This document shows positions 1-11,011 of a DNA stretch of 64,000 nt, in pieces. This DNA is from Phlebotomus papatasi (Eukaryota > Arthropoda > Insecta > Diptera > Psychodidae): the NCBI RefSeq assembly GCF_024763615.1, contig NC_077222.1, positions 27,094,001 to 27,158,000 on the forward strand, written 5' to 3'. The notes below the pieces were generated by a model. It was not told the DNA's origin. It saw only the letters and a list, made by a program, of their open reading frames with translations, and did no database searches. Numbering within the stretch: position 1 is the first letter of the stretch; every line of letters begins with the position of its first letter. Position numbers and translations under genes: made by a program.

Positions 1-275
1 AGAAAAAAATCAGACAGAAAATTTCTCTTGCACAGAAGCAATGAAGAAAAGGGAGGGAAAACGCACGGGAAATACTTGTTCTCGAGGCACAGAGAACACA
101 GAGACTATCGCGAGGGCTTCCAGTGACAAACTGCTGGGATTGTTGCTCACCTCACGGATTGTGTGCTGCTGTTCTGCTGGTGATAGTGAACACCAAGTCG
201 AATCACAGGATGACTCAATGATTCAATTCTCTTGGACGATCAACATTTCTCGGGAATTTCTCGGTGGCTGATTGG
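1..275 (+). other. possible 5' (UTR) exon ending at a splice donor
   Basis: This stretch is more GC-rich than the DNA after it and ends in a strong splice donor (TTG then GTGAGT at about 276). It holds a 76-codon open frame (41-271) that resembles no protein I know, so I do not call it coding. The simplest reading is a noncoding first exon or promoter-proximal exon of a + strand gene whose other exons are not recognisable here or lie elsewhere. Chance cannot be excluded. Transcript data would settle it. Confidence 0.25.
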
Positions 276-641
276 TGAGTACTCGCTCCAATCATTTAAT
301 TTTTTTGTGCAGAATTTTCGGCATTGGATTTTACAATTGGGAAAAAAACTCAAATGGAGGACTCTTAAAATTCGGAAGAAGTCTATTTGGTGAATCAAAT
401 ATCAGAAATATTTGAGAGTTACCTGAAGATATTATTAAATTCCATTTTGAGGAGTGTAGAGATGGTTATTGTGGGCTAAATTGTCAGTGACAAATTGCCG
501 CCGATTTGGTGACTAAAATCGACAGATTCGCATGATTTTTTACCAACTTTTACGATAAGTACATTTTATGCAAAAGATCGGTGGATCGGAATTATTTGAA
601 TGAATTTTATGAGTGATTTGAAAATTACTTTAAACCATCAA

Positions 642-1063
642 TAGGGTAAGTGCACCAAATTCCGGTCAGCTTGCAATTCCGGCCACTTTTTTTGTTTCTC
701 GAATTTCCATGAATTTTTAGTTTTTGCATACTCTAAAGATTATACAATGCAAAAAATTACAAAAAATGTAGCTTCGACAAACGAGATGATATGAATAAGT
801 CATTGGAAGAATTCCGGAAGGGCAAAGAATTATGGGAATGACGGTGGCCGAAATAGGCAACCAAAGCTATGTCTAAATTTTTATTCATTTTAAAATGTAT
901 TAAGGATGATTTTAGAGAAAATGGAAAAAAAACAATAAACTGTCTACTAGGTTCCAAGCAACACTTCCTTAAAAAAATCAATTTGTATTAAAAATATTAC
1001 ATTTCAAACTTGACACTTTGGCGCTTTGGTGCAACTATGCCGAAATTTGGCACACTTACCCTA
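642..1063 (+). mobile_element. MITE, family 'AGGGTAAGTG..CCGG' copy 1
   Basis: A 422-bp element bounded by TA and inverted termini: AGGGTAAGTGCACCAAATTC on the left, and the complement of that pattern (CGAAATTTGGCACACTTACCCT) on the right, split as CGAAATTTGG and CACACTTACCCT. It has no coding capacity. Two further copies lie in the window: 7155-7508 in inverse orientation, and about 34163-36408, which is interrupted by another element. TA flanks and size fit a Tc1/mariner-type or similar MITE; the superfamily is inferred. Confidence 0.75.
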
Positions 1064-1264
1064 AGTGAGATTTTGCAAAAAATTTACAGATCGGCATTCA
1101 AGAAAAACGTACACTATACGTCTACGTCATCTACCTTTTATTGCTCGAACACCACAGAGGGAGAGCAGTATAATCCCTCGATTTTTTCACCCCCCAAAAT
1201 TTTCACTTTCCAGCTTTACATCCCCGGAGACAACTTTTCTCAACATATCTTTGCGTTTCAAATG

Positions 1265-1500
1265 ATTTTTGATAAATGTCGTTACGCTGTTTGTCCGTCT
1301 GTTCGTCTGTTCGGCAGCTCTAGAGGCCAAACAGTTAGAGCTAGCGACTTGAGATCTAAGGGGGACCCCCCTATAAGTCGACTCAAGGATCATTAACATG
1401 TCCCTCATTCCAGTTCTCCCTTTCCTTTCCAAAACCATGTTTTTTTGTGATTGCTCAAAAACGTGTCGTACTATTTTTTTTTTTTGGTAGGTTTTAGAGA
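1265..1500. repeat. fragment of a dispersed noncoding repeat (Helentron-like relatives)
   Basis: This begins with a run of TCCGTCTGTTCG-type words. It continues through a segment with GACCCCCCTATAAGTCGA and a TTGCTCAAAAACGTGTCGT-like stretch that recurs, diverged, at about 40040-40330 inside another element. Similar TCCGTCCGTCC-type runs occur at 9470, 42130, 45850 and 61015. It is noncoding and probably a decayed fragment of the same broad repeat group as the element at 34396-36207. Confidence 0.4.
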
Positions 1501-1523
1501 TCATCCAGGCGGGCATTCCGTGC

Positions 1524-2440
1524 TTAACCCTCTAACAGGTAAGATCGCCTCCAGGCGGTCATTCTATAAATCGCATTTACTGCGATAATATTACTTATTC
1601 GAAGTTGAAATATCTACAGTGTCCTCAGTTATAGTCTTACTAACTTATTTTCTGAAGCTGAACTTATTTTGACCTTTCGTTTGCTTACAATCTTCAGTTT
1701 TGTGTGACAGGTCAGAGGAAAAACAACAAAAAAGTAATCTAACTGTAGTAAGAGTGTTATTTTCTGAAAGATATGCTATTCTAGTTTGTATATTTCAATT
1801 GATAAGTGTGAAAAAACTAAAAGTATGAGTCTTGGAAGAAAAAAAGGAAGACCGCCTGTGGGCCGCCTGTGGGCGGTCTTATCGGTTTAGGTGTAAAATT
1901 TTCAAAAAATACCGATTTTTTAATTTAATAGTTTTGGTTGTTCTAGTAAAATATATTATTATTTTGCAATATATTAATCATGGAAAACAATTGAGATTAG
2001 ACGAAGACTGTTCAGAATGAGTAAAATGGTCGATTTTTGCGAATTAAGCGAAATTGATAAAGAAGCAGACTTCAACAGTGATGGTGAATTCTCTAATTCG
2101 TCCTTTAATGCCCCAGATCGTGAAATAAAACCAGAAGATGAGCAATGTATTTCAAAGGACCTTTAAATTATACAATAAGGTGACGTTTTCATACCTAGCC
2201 TGCGACCTATTAGTTTAAAATCAGTCTAATTGAAACATCTTGAGCTTCATTAACGTCTAATTATAAAAATTATAAAGGTTTTTTTTCCTAAAAATTATCA
2301 TTTCTTAGATAATCATAGAACATTCATCCATAAAAAACGTTTAAAATTCATTACTATTTGTTCACTATTTTTCAATAAAAATATTTCAGTCTTTTTATGC
2401 CTTAAACCGATATGACCGCCTCCAGGCGGTCTTTACCTTT
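1524..2440 (+). mobile_element. decayed inverted-repeat transposon with GGCGGTC palindromes (possibly piggyBac-type)
   Basis: Three imperfect palindromes built from GACCGCC/GGCGGTC occur at 1543-1560, 1850-1878 and 2414-2431. The inner pair forms a TIR of about 20 bp: GGCGGTCTTATCGGTTTAGG at 1872-1891 matches the complement of 2399-2420. A TTAA sits at 1524-1527, just outside the left palindrome, which would suit piggyBac, but the right side has no matching TTAA. The only open frame of note is the acidic 49-aa ORF at 2017. I take it as a relic; the superfamily is uncertain. Confidence 0.5.
2017..2166 (+). pseudogene. short acidic ORF, possible transposase N-terminal remnant
   Basis: A 49-codon frame starting at ATG 2017 and ending at TAA 2164-2166. 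The product is acidic and serine/asparagine-rich, with clusters such as SDGEFSNSSF and KPEDEQ. Acidic N-termini of this style are common in piggyBac-family transposases, and the ORF lies inside the inverted-repeat element around it. No catalytic domain follows, so at best this is the front end of a deleted transposase. The homology is an inference from composition and setting only; chance is possible. Confidence 0.25.
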
Positions 2441-2559
2441 TCTCACCTGGCGCCCAAACTGAAAGACATAATGAAGAATGGATTGTTTTTTTGAGTTCAG
2501 TGGACCATTAATTACCCTAGACAAAATTATTTAACTACTTTTTTTGCATATTAAGAAAA

Positions 2560-2965
2560 ACACTGTTAGAAGCTTAAACGAAAATACCGTTGAATCATTC
2601 CTAATAAACGGTTTTTCAAAGTAAAATGTTAAAAAGGCTCTAGAGAGCTTTTTTCTCAATACAGTGGTATCATATTTGGTCTCGATGGAAAGGTTATTAA
2701 TCGGTAATGAACCGTTTTATCACCGTTAACTATTTTTTCAATTCATTTCAATTTCGGATATTTCAATAAATATCCGAAATTCCTAATGTATTTTGGGTAG
2801 TGTTTTGAGTGATATGAACAAAATAAAACAGATTTATGAATCGGTTCAATTCAAATCAGGTGAGAACCGCTAAATGGTAAATGATGCGAAAATACTTTTG
2901 AAGTATAGCATCTAAGTCGTGAGTTCGAGCCCTTCGCAAAGCCTAGGGACGGTTTGCTACCCCTT
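2560..2965 (+). repeat. dispersed repeat with a tRNA-like (A box/B box) module
   Basis: Segments of this block recur in inverse orientation at 53674-54430 and 58880-59165, and partly at 6140-6250 and 55930-56240. Near its right end are a box-A-like sequence (CGCTAAATGGTAAATG at about 2868-2883) and a box-B-like GAGTTCGAGCCC (2921-2932), about 50 bp apart as in RNA polymerase III promoters. The B-box-like part is kept in the 53.7-kb copy as GAGTTCAAGCTC (opposite strand). It could be a tRNA-derived SINE embedded in or fused to a longer repeat. No clear target duplication was found. Confidence 0.4.
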
Positions 2966-2999
2966 TTTGAGTATGATCAAACACTATTTAGGTGTAGAT

Positions 3000-3890
3000 T
3001 TCATCCTTATATGCCAATGAGCTTAGTTATTCCTTCTAAAGATTTTTCATCGTCAAATATTCATGTCCTCAGTGTTAAAATATTCGGAAGTGAGTACTTT
3101 TTAACCAATTTTTGATTTCGAAATGGTTATCTTTATTAATTAATGAATCAATTTAATCGATTTAATCGGTAGTAAACCGTTACGTGCCCAAAAAGTTGGC
3201 GAAAGAATAATTTACACAGAGAGCTTTATATGGTAAATTTGAATACTATGCAAAGTTAAGACGCTTTTCCACATTTTGATCGGATTTTAATTAAATTTTT
3301 CGAACTTTAAATTGTTTTGTCCATTTTTCACGCTTTCTAAATTGTACATTTTTAGAGAATTTTTAGCTATTTCAAGATCGTGGACGTTGCTTTGTAAGGA
3401 TATAAAAATCAATTCAGTAAAATCGGAAATATGCTTACTTAAGATATACATACAGAAAAATTATGAAAATGTTTTGCCTATACTGTGGGCGCAATAGAAA
3501 ACTTATGCTATTTAATTATTCATTTTAAAATATTATTGCACGGAGCACATTTTTTTACAGATTATACAACAATTTGATAAGATATTATTTTTTTTTTATT
3601 TTACATAATTTATTCTGATAAAAATTCATTCATTTTACTGTACAATTCCTAAATTATTGCAATATTTCGTGAATTCCCGAGAATTCTCGATCATTATCAT
3701 TTGGAAGAATGCAAGGGTCACCCTGTAATAAGCTTGCGAGATTCAAGAGTGTGAGCTCGATAAACAAAGACAAAAATTCGTGATAAGAAACCATGCCCAA
3801 AGTTCACCTTCTGAATTCTAACTAGAAATTTTCTTGAGGGCTCATTGATCGGTATCCCGCGGGATTGATCAGCTGAAGTCAAAATTTTAG
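3000..3890. other. no gene recognised
   Basis: AT-rich DNA with many homopolymer runs. The only open frame above 60 codons (3312-3497) has no recognisable motif and the codon composition of noncoding AT-rich sequence. Fragments around 3130-3240 resemble the dispersed repeat to the left. Nothing else stands out. Confidence 0.5.
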
Positions 3891-3893
3891 ACA

Positions 3894-3896
<3 letters not shown>

Positions 3897-3929
<33 letters not shown>
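3897..3929. repeat. (TC)n microsatellite
   Basis: An uninterrupted run of about 16 TC dinucleotides. On the other strand it reads GAGAGA, the sequence bound by GAGA-type factors in flies. It abuts a GC-richer 250-bp patch (about 3935-4200), so a regulatory role is conceivable, but nothing shows one. Confidence 0.85.
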
Positions 3930-3933
<4 letters not shown>

Positions 3934-3934
3934 A

Positions 3935-4560
3935 TTATTCCTTCTCCGAGCCGGAGATGGAAATTTGTCGCCAATTTTCTGGATCTTGCGCGTATGTCGC
4001 GTGTCTGCCCGATAATTGCAGTGCTTTGAATATTGTGCCCAAAAAATTGTCAGCCGGCAAAATGCCCAAAGTCACTTTCAGGTGTTTTGTGTTTCTGTGT
4101 GGTACACATTGATAGCACCTGGGGAAGGTGATCACGAGTGATTGGTTATAATGATCAGTGATCTGCGGCAAGTTGCGCGCGATGATTTTCAATGCAATCT
4201 GCTTCTAACAGCTAAAACGATGTTACTTTTTTCTTGGGGGAAAAAGCGCTGTAGTAATGATAAAAATTTGTAATATAATCTTATCGATGCGATGGCTGAG
4301 ACCGCTGAGACAGTTTTCAGTTTCAAATATCTTTGAATAACATACGAACACACAATGGACTTGAGAGAATGACTCATATACCTTCTACGGCTGACGAACT
4401 CCTTCTTTGAGTTTCCGATGAAAACATTGCGATATGTTGTAAAATTGGCAAAGTTTTAGGTTTTCGCGAAAGACAATTAAATGATGAGGAGGCATAAAAT
4501 AAGACTCCTAAAATTTAATAGGATGCTCATTTGCGATTAGAATGTTTTCTGTGCGAATTT
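3935..4560. other. GC-richer unique patch, no gene recognised
   Basis: The stretch at 3935-4200 is noticeably richer in G+C and CpG than its surroundings and lies beside the TC microsatellite. Its minus-strand open frame (85 codons) matches nothing I know. It could be a promoter or first exon of an unrecognised gene, or an old insertion. The stretch 4200-4560 shows nothing further. Confidence 0.3.
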
Positions 4561-4561
4561 C

Positions 4562-5137
4562 TTGCTTCTTTTTCCTTTTTCTTGTCTTGAACAGAGAAAG
4601 AGAAGTTATTTGCTGAGAGAGTCTGATATCAATGACATCATTGACTTCAATGAGCAGCAAGATCACAAATGGCAAGAGATCTTACAATGTTATATTGTTT
4701 TTCGTCTCATTTTCTCTTTAACTCCCATTGATTGTTTATGTTTTGCCAATGAAGAGATTAGAGCAACGACCAAGTGTTCAGTTTCTTGAGTTACACAATT
4801 CTGGGTTGAATGTGGAGCAATAATGAGGAAAAAATTTACAAACATTGGTACTAACAACTAACATCTGCACTCGGAAAATCATTCTCAAAAGTGCAATACC
4901 CCAGGGGGAGATATTGTAGGAGGAATGTATACAACCACTTTCTTCTAATACTCTTTTTTTTAATTCTTTAATATCTCTACAGAACTTCATTAACTTTTTT
5001 TAGATTCGTAGACTAGAAAGCATATTAATATTTAATTTAAAAAAAATAGTAGACGCAAAATTTTCGGAATTATACTAATATACTAATTTATACTAATAAA
5101 AAGAAAAATACTAATTAAACATTCCATCAAATGGGGC
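4562..5137. other. no gene recognised
   Basis: Ordinary AT-rich sequence with two short opposing open frames that have no recognisable motif. I see no repeat boundary until the MITE that begins at 5138. Confidence 0.5.
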
Positions 5138-5397
5138 ACACTCAGAAAAAAACGGGGGTGCGATTACCTTTTTTTTCCTCATAACTTTAACACTTTTTAG
5201 GTGTAAAAATGTATCAATATTTTTTAATGTTAATTTTACACCTTTTTAAAGGTAAAATTAACACGAAAAAGGGTAACTTTAACCCCTCTAATACACCTAA
5301 AAAGCATAATATTTACACCGATTTCGGATCAATACTGCAGGGTAAAATTAACATTTCCGGAATGTTATTTTAACTTTTTCGGATTTCTCTCAGTGTA
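5138..5397 (+). mobile_element. 260-bp MITE, 'CACTGAGAGAAA' family copy 1
   Basis: One of four copies in the window (others at 6493-6749, 20268-20518 and 33113-33371). The ends are ACTCAGAAAAAAACGG on the left and TTCTCTCAGTGTA on the right, with TA flanks. The interior repeats short self-complementary words such as GTAAAATTAACA and TGTTAATTTTAC, so the element can fold almost end to end. It is noncoding and probably mobilised by a Tc1/mariner-type transposase, inferred from TA target and size. Confidence 0.8.
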
Positions 5398-5673
5398 TGG
5401 CATTAAATGGGATATCTATCCTATAAACTTTAAATAAATAATTCATTTCCTTTATTTATTAAAATTTAATAATTTTCCATGAAATTTACAAAAGCTCCCT
5501 ATGAATTTTATAGACATTCTCCTAGTTTATTTATTTTGCTTTAGTATACTTACACTGTTTAATTCACTTCTTAAGAGTACTTGAAATTTTTCACGCTTAC
5601 GAAACTGTTTACTGCAGCCGATAAAGTGAATAAGTTTCTAGATAAGTTTATTATCCCGTTCAATACAATAATG

Positions 5674-5885
5674 TAGGGTAAGATGGGGTAATTCGGAATT
5701 ATGTCTATTTTGGAATTTTGAGATTTATTCACTATTTCAGATGGTCAAAGAGAAAAAGAAAACCACGAAGAACTACAAGACTTTACATTCAAGAGTACTT
5801 TTTCGTTGTTTTTTCCTTTTGCCATCTAAAACTGTTAGGAATTCTCAAGGTTCCGAATTAGACATGATTCCAAATGATCCAATTC
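5674..5885 (+). mobile_element. MITE remnant, AGGGTAAGATGGGG end
   Basis: It begins with TAGGGTAAGATGGGGTAATT. The right end has decayed: TTCCAAATGATCCAATT remains, near 5870-5882. A homologous copy at 53297-53500 shares the interior, with the words GACAAAGAGAAAAA and TACATTCAAGAA in the same order. Noncoding. Confidence 0.6.
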
Positions 5886-6492
5886 ACGGATATCACGGAT
5901 ATTAAAATAATTTATAATTTATTATTTAAACTTGAAGAACAGTGTAATCTGTTTTTTCCAACATCTTTTCGTTCTGAAGCTCAAACAGCAAGAGTTATTA
6001 TGAAGTCTTCGATAATTCCCTCTTTTCTCCTCTAAAAACATTATTTATATAGACGCTTTTTCTTCGCAGCCTCTAAATTCAATTTGTTGTTTTTTTTTTT
6101 TTTGAAAATGGCTCTAATAATTTCCTTCATTTTTGGATATTTCTTGTAGGTAGTCAATGCAAACATTTCGTCCATAGACACTTATGACCGGAAAAGTTTT
6201 CGACATCGAATTTTTAAAGATCAACGACAAACCATTCTGGAGGATCTTTTACGTAAAACGTTACGTAAAACGGAAGCAAACTTTTGTGAACAAATAACTG
6301 TGCGAAAAAGTAATTCATGGAAAAGATAATGTTATGTATTCAAATATTCCACACGAAAAATTTAAGATTTAAATTGAAAAAAAAGTGAATTTTAGGATGG
6401 AAAACCGTTTCAATTTTTTAATATTTTCGTATTAAAAAAAAAATATATCACTACCCTTTTTCGCATATTTATAAGTTATTTAATAATAAATA

Positions 6493-6749
6493 TACTGAGA
6501 GAAAAAAGAGGGTGCGATTAACTTTTTTCCTCACAATTTTGACACTTTTTAGGTGTAAAAATATATCAACATTTTTAATGTTAATTTTACACCTTTTTAA
6601 GTATGAAATTAACATGAAAAAGGGTTAATTTAACACCTAATACACCAAAAAGGGTAATATTTACACCAATTTCCAATCAATAATACAGGGTAAAATTAAC
6701 ATTTCCGGAATGTTATTTTAGCTTTTTCGGATTTCTCTCACTCAGTGTA
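6493..6749 (+). mobile_element. 260-bp MITE, 'CACTGAGAGAAA' family copy 2
   Basis: Same orientation and structure as the copy at 5138. It starts TACTGAGAGAAAAAAGAGGG and ends GATTTCTCTCACTCAGTGTA, with the same iterated GTAAAATTAACA-type interior. Small indels separate the two copies, so they are independent insertions, not a recent tandem duplication. Confidence 0.8.
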
Positions 6750-7154
6750 GGTACTTGAAAATATAAGTAATGAAATATTGCAAAAACGGTGAGAGGAAAA
6801 TTTTTCCCTGTAACTTTTTTTTTCTCAAGTCGACGACGTGAACATGATGGTCTGACTGAAAGTGACCATCGTCATGTTCACTTTTCTTTACTTGTGGAAA
6901 AGCTGTGAAGAATTTTCCCGACACCTTTTTCACAACTTTTTATTTCTGAACCTGAGGAAAAAGCTGTCAAGCAGCTATACCACTTCTGAAAAATGTAAGC
7001 TTCCGAGATATTCCTATCGAACCACTCAAAGCACCTGAATGTAGGTAGGGCCTTCTGTAAAAAATGTCTAGTTTTGTAAAATTATTTTGTCAATTAGTCC
7101 TCCAATCTGGAATAAATGGTTTACGACATGAGATTTTCCAAATTCTAATATCTT

Positions 7155-7508
7155 TAAGGTAAGTGTGTCAAATTTCGGTATAGTTGCATGCTAGCGCCTA
7201 GGTTTAAGTTTGAAATGCAATATTTTTAACACAAAATTTTTTTTGTCTCTTTAGGAGTGTTGCTTGAAACCTTGTACACAGTTTATCGTCTTTATTTTCT
7301 CTAAAATCATTTTTAATATATTTGAAAATAAATAAAAATTTAGACGGAATTCTTTTTCACATCATCGAAGCGACATTTTTTTTTTATAAATTGTTTGCAT
7401 TATATAATCTATATCGAGATGTTGCAAAAACTAAAAATTCGTGGAAATTTGAGGAATAAAAAAGAGGCCGAAATAGCAAACTGGCCGAAATTTGGTACAC
7501 TTACCCTA
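7155..7508 (-). mobile_element. MITE, family 'AGGGTAAGTG..CCGG' copy 2
   Basis: An inverted relative of the element at 642-1063. It runs from AAGGTAAGTGTGTCAAATTT to AAATTTGGTACACTTACCCTA. The interior shares the ATAGTTGCATG and AAGTTTGAAATGCAATATTT words with the right part of copy 1, in reverse order and strand. Somewhat shorter than copy 1, so internally deleted. Noncoding. Confidence 0.75.
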
Positions 7509-7805
7509 ACATGTTTTAAAACATTTAAGGTCAACTTATGGAATAAATTATATGCTACTCAAGCAACAAATCATAGATTTATGCAGGAATCTTAGGAATG
7601 TCTTCTGGAATCCTTTACAAGTGTCTGATTGATTCATTCCATAGAATGTGCGCAATTGGGGAAATTTCTATATATGTCATCGTTTTACCGCACGTGGCTT
7701 GATCGTTATCAGTTAAAATTTTTTTGATATCATGATATCTCAAGAGGATTGCAAACTTTATTTTCCTTCTGTGATTTTGATATAGAATTCTCTTGAAATT
7801 GCGGG

Positions 7806-7844
7806 TATAAAATCCAATGATTGAACTGATCACGGTTATTCAGT
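7806..7844 (+). promoter_or_regulatory. core promoter of the trypsin gene (TATA box and initiator)
   Basis: TATAAAA lies at 7806-7812 and TCAGT, the arthropod initiator consensus, at 7840-7844. The initiator A at 7842 is 36 bp from the first T of the TATA box, close to the usual spacing. That would give a 22-nt 5' leader before the ATG at 7864. Such compact TATA/Inr promoters are typical of highly induced secreted digestive enzymes of insects. The start site itself is inferred. Confidence 0.7.
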
Positions 7845-7863
7845 GAAGTTATTCCAAAATACG

Positions 7864-8811
7864 ATGTTGCACTACGCGATTATTCTTGGACTTATACTCA
7901 GTCTCAGCATTGTTAATGCTGCAGTACTTCCTGTATTTCCTTTTCTAAATAATTTTAATAAAATTGTGGGCGGGAAGCCGATAAATATCGAAGAAGTTCC
8001 TTATCAAGTGTCACTAAACTTAAACGACTTTGGATTACAACATTTTTGTGGTGGTTCCATTCTCAGTGAGAAATTCATCATGACTGCTGCTCACTGCACA
8101 TTGTGAGTTTTAAATTATTGTTTAAACACAGTTTTTATTATTATTTTTAATTAATAATTCATTAGTCCCGGAGAATCTATAGACGTCACACCATACATCA
8201 ATGTTCGCACTGGATCGAGCTATAGTGAAAGTCAAGGATCTCTTCATCGTGTAAAGACTATTCACCGTCACAGTCTTTACAATGCTACAGACTATGACTA
8301 TGACTTCTGTATCCTTGAGCTACAGGATCTAATCCAATACGATAACACGCGTCGTCCAATTCAACTTCCCAAAGCAGGGGAAGACATTGAAAATGAAACC
8401 ATTTTGTTAACTTCCGGATGGGGGGCTACGCAAAACGTCGCAGAGTCTAATGATCACCTTCGCGCTGTTGAGGTGCCGAAAATGGATCAGTTTGAGTGTA
8501 CTCTTAAGTATTTATTTCAAAACATCATAACAGATAGGATGTTCTGTGCCGGAGTGAGGGGAGGAGGAAAGGATGCCTGTCAGGGTATTTTTCTTGTAAT
8601 AATTCTTTTCATTTGGGAAACAAAATATCAAACCCCTATAATTTCTCATCTAGGTGATTCTGGTGGCCCAATTGTTAAGACTGGTACCGATGGTCCACGT
8701 CTCGTTGGAGTTGTTTCTTGGGGTGTTGGATGTGCTCTTCCTCAATACCCGGGAGTCTATGGAAGACTTTCTAGGGTACGCGATTGGATCACACAAATCA
8801 CTGACCTGTAA
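7864..8811 (+). CDS. trypsin-like serine protease (S1A), secreted zymogen
   Basis: Three exons: 7864-8102, 8166-8584 and 8654-8811, with GT-AG introns of 63 and 69 bp, giving 271 aa. The start is the first ATG after the TATA/initiator promoter. A signal peptide (about residues 1-19, ending SIVNA) is followed by a short propeptide, and KIVGG is the activation cleavage site after Lys. The triad is visible: His in TAAHC, Asp in DYDYDF, Ser in GDSGGP. Six residues before the Ser is Asp (KDACQGDSGG, position 189), and Gly is present at 216 and 226, so it should cut after Lys/Arg. Three disulfides are expected (42-58, 168-182, 191-220). The vertebrate 136-201 pair is absent at both positions, and an extra Cys lies next to the catalytic Asp. 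It is probably a gut or other secreted protease; tissue is inferred. No tandem paralogue lies nearby. Confidence 0.93.
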
Positions 8812-8842
8812 AATGGACCAAAGTGAATGAACTCTGTAATCA

Positions 8843-8848
8843 AATAAA
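8843..8848 (+). terminator. polyadenylation signal of the trypsin gene
   Basis: AATAAA, 32 bp after the stop codon and followed by a T-rich stretch. It implies a very short 3' UTR, in keeping with the compact gene. Confidence 0.75.
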
Positions 8849-8849
8849 T

Positions 8850-10260
8850 TTTTTTCTTCGAATTTTTTTTTTCAAATTTTATCCATTCATTAATTATCCT
8901 TTCCTGAAAACTTCCTTTGTCGTAATGGGGTTGCAGTTGTTGAACATATAGGTTAATAGGGTTAGAACCCTACGCCTGTCGATCTTCTGCCACATCAAAA
9001 AAGTTTTCGGATTGGATTCCGAAGCATTTTTAGGATTCAGAAACACGAGAAAACTTTTTTGAAATATTCTCAAACTTTTGATTAAGAGCTAAGAAATGAG
9101 AACATTTTCTTGATGTAGCGGAATCTGTAATTTTTATTTAAATCCCACGAGGTTTTTAAAGTTCCAGAATATTCCAATAGTTTACTGCAGCATTATCAAG
9201 TATTTCGCAACGAAAATACTTAATCCATCCAATATACATTGTATACATGATAGTTGCTTCATTACATACGTAACTGCATCGATTGTGCAATTTGTTTTCA
9301 CAAGTACCTTTCAATAAGATTGAAATTATGTACTATCTAGTCCAAACATATTAGGTGACAAAATCTCATGTCCTTCAATCAGCCCCAAACTGTGACAGAA
9401 TGTGCTTGGCCACTTACTGATCACGAATATATGGATGGCTAAAAATCGTTCTGGTCCGTATGTCCGTCCGTCCGTTTTTGATTTTAGCCCTTTTAGCCAA
9501 ATGTCTCAGTATAATTTTATATATTAACTACTAACACTATAGTGACAGATTTGGAAAAAATGGTCAGTAAAAATTAGTTTTAGTTAGTAGGAGAAAGTAC
9601 CCATGCTTTCTACGATTCCAAGTTTCGTAATGACTAAATATGTTATTCTGTGGTGGGTGAAAGGCACATACATTTTGGAAAATAAGTTGGTCAAAATTAT
9701 TCCTATAAAACAGGGCTCAAAATTGAATTTTATTTTCCATATTTACTTGTTGAAAACCCTTAAACTTTTGATTGTTTAATGAAATCCATGAAGCCAACCT
9801 TTTATAAACCTTTGAAACCTTGATCTGTTTTATCCTGGATGATATCGAATTTTCAAATTTTCGACTTGTCACGCTTTTGTCACATTTTGCGCTAGGTTTT
9901 TTTTGCAACGCCAATTTTGTTTATATGTATTTGTTTTTATTGAAAATGATTGAATATGCGGGTGACTTTGCCCTCCTGCTGGTCTTAGGCAGACAAAGCG
10001 ATAGTGAGAGGTCCAACTCGTAGAGTAGCAAGAAATATCAAAAATAGTACAAATTTACTAAAACAGTGAATATCCTCGGGAAATTTTGAGCGAATGTGGC
10101 GATGCATTACCAGACATTAAACGTTTTTTCAAATATTTCAAACTTTCTAAATTGACCCACTGGAAGAAGATCCACACCAAGGGTCGAAAGCTTTGGAGAA
10201 AAAAACTGATTCTTTTAATTTGAAATAGGAATATTTTTCGGACGACCACCCGAAGAATTG
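8850..10260. other. no gene; contains a Helentron-like repeat fragment near 9350-9500
   Basis: Mostly unique AT-rich DNA. At about 9350-9500 the sequence matches, diverged, the 5' flank pattern of the element at 34.4 kb: an AATCTCATG word, then ACTGATCACGAATATAT, then a CCGTCCGTCCG run. This is a decayed fragment. The overlapping open frames at 9717-10249 are on both strands and have no recognisable motif. Confidence 0.45.
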
Positions 10261-11011
10261 AGGAGTGTATTATATTAGTTTTTTTTTTATTTAAAGGGCT
10301 AGTGTTAATAGAAGGACGAAAATTAACCGTTTTTTACAAGCTTTCTTTTGAAGACCAGAGAAAAAAGGTGGAGAAGCGTCCGACGCGTCCGAGGCGTCCG
10401 AGGTTTTGCGAGTTGCTCGAACTCGCGAGAAGGAGCTCTGCCTTATATTTTTTTTCGGAAATATTTTAGATGCTTATATAAGATCAATTTCGAATAATTT
10501 TCTATAAATTAACATAAAACCATCTAAAAGTTGAAAATTGTTCAAGAGTACTTTAAAAAATCATTCATATTTTAATTAATTTAATTTGACCAAATCGATT
10601 GAAAATTAGGTTGAAATAATCGGTGAAAGATGTCGATGGAGTAATGTTCAGCTGGACTATAACTACAAAACATATCCGAAAATCATTGAAATCGCTTGGG
10701 CCAATTTTAAGAAAAATTCATTGGCACAGCTGTTATCCTAATTACCGGGAAATTAACGGGTGTATTTCATAGTTAAACTAAGTATCCCAAAAGAAAACCG
10801 TTGAAAGGAAAATGCAATTTTTTGCAAAAATATAAAAAATGGTTTTGGAGGGGATGTAGGGGGTGAGGAGAATGACGAAAAAAACGTCTGGAAATAATGT
10901 TTTATTTTATTAGGGGTCACCGAAGACTGGAAGTTGATATCTCTGACCGTTTAACAGAGGCCCATCAAACCTAATAAAGAGTGAAGCTATTTTTCATTTT
11001 TCCTTGTAAAA
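10260..11011. other. no gene; short GCGTCCGA tandem and repeat-like DNA
   Basis: GCGTCCGA-type units occur three times in a row at about 10376-10402, in an otherwise AT-rich stretch. The segment at 10840-10990 has the GGAGGGG and GGGGTCACCGAAG texture of dispersed repeats seen elsewhere in the window. No open frame of interest is present before the retrotransposon. Confidence 0.4.

Noticed and set aside
3935..4192. 85-codon minus-strand frame in a GC-richer patch as a gene
   Set aside because: No motif recognised and no supporting splice or polyadenylation context; kept only as a GC-richer patch.
7843..7863. Extended N-terminus of the trypsin from a GTG at 7843
   Set aside because: GTG is not a normal insect start and it overlaps the initiator element. 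The ATG at 7864 gives a proper signal peptide.
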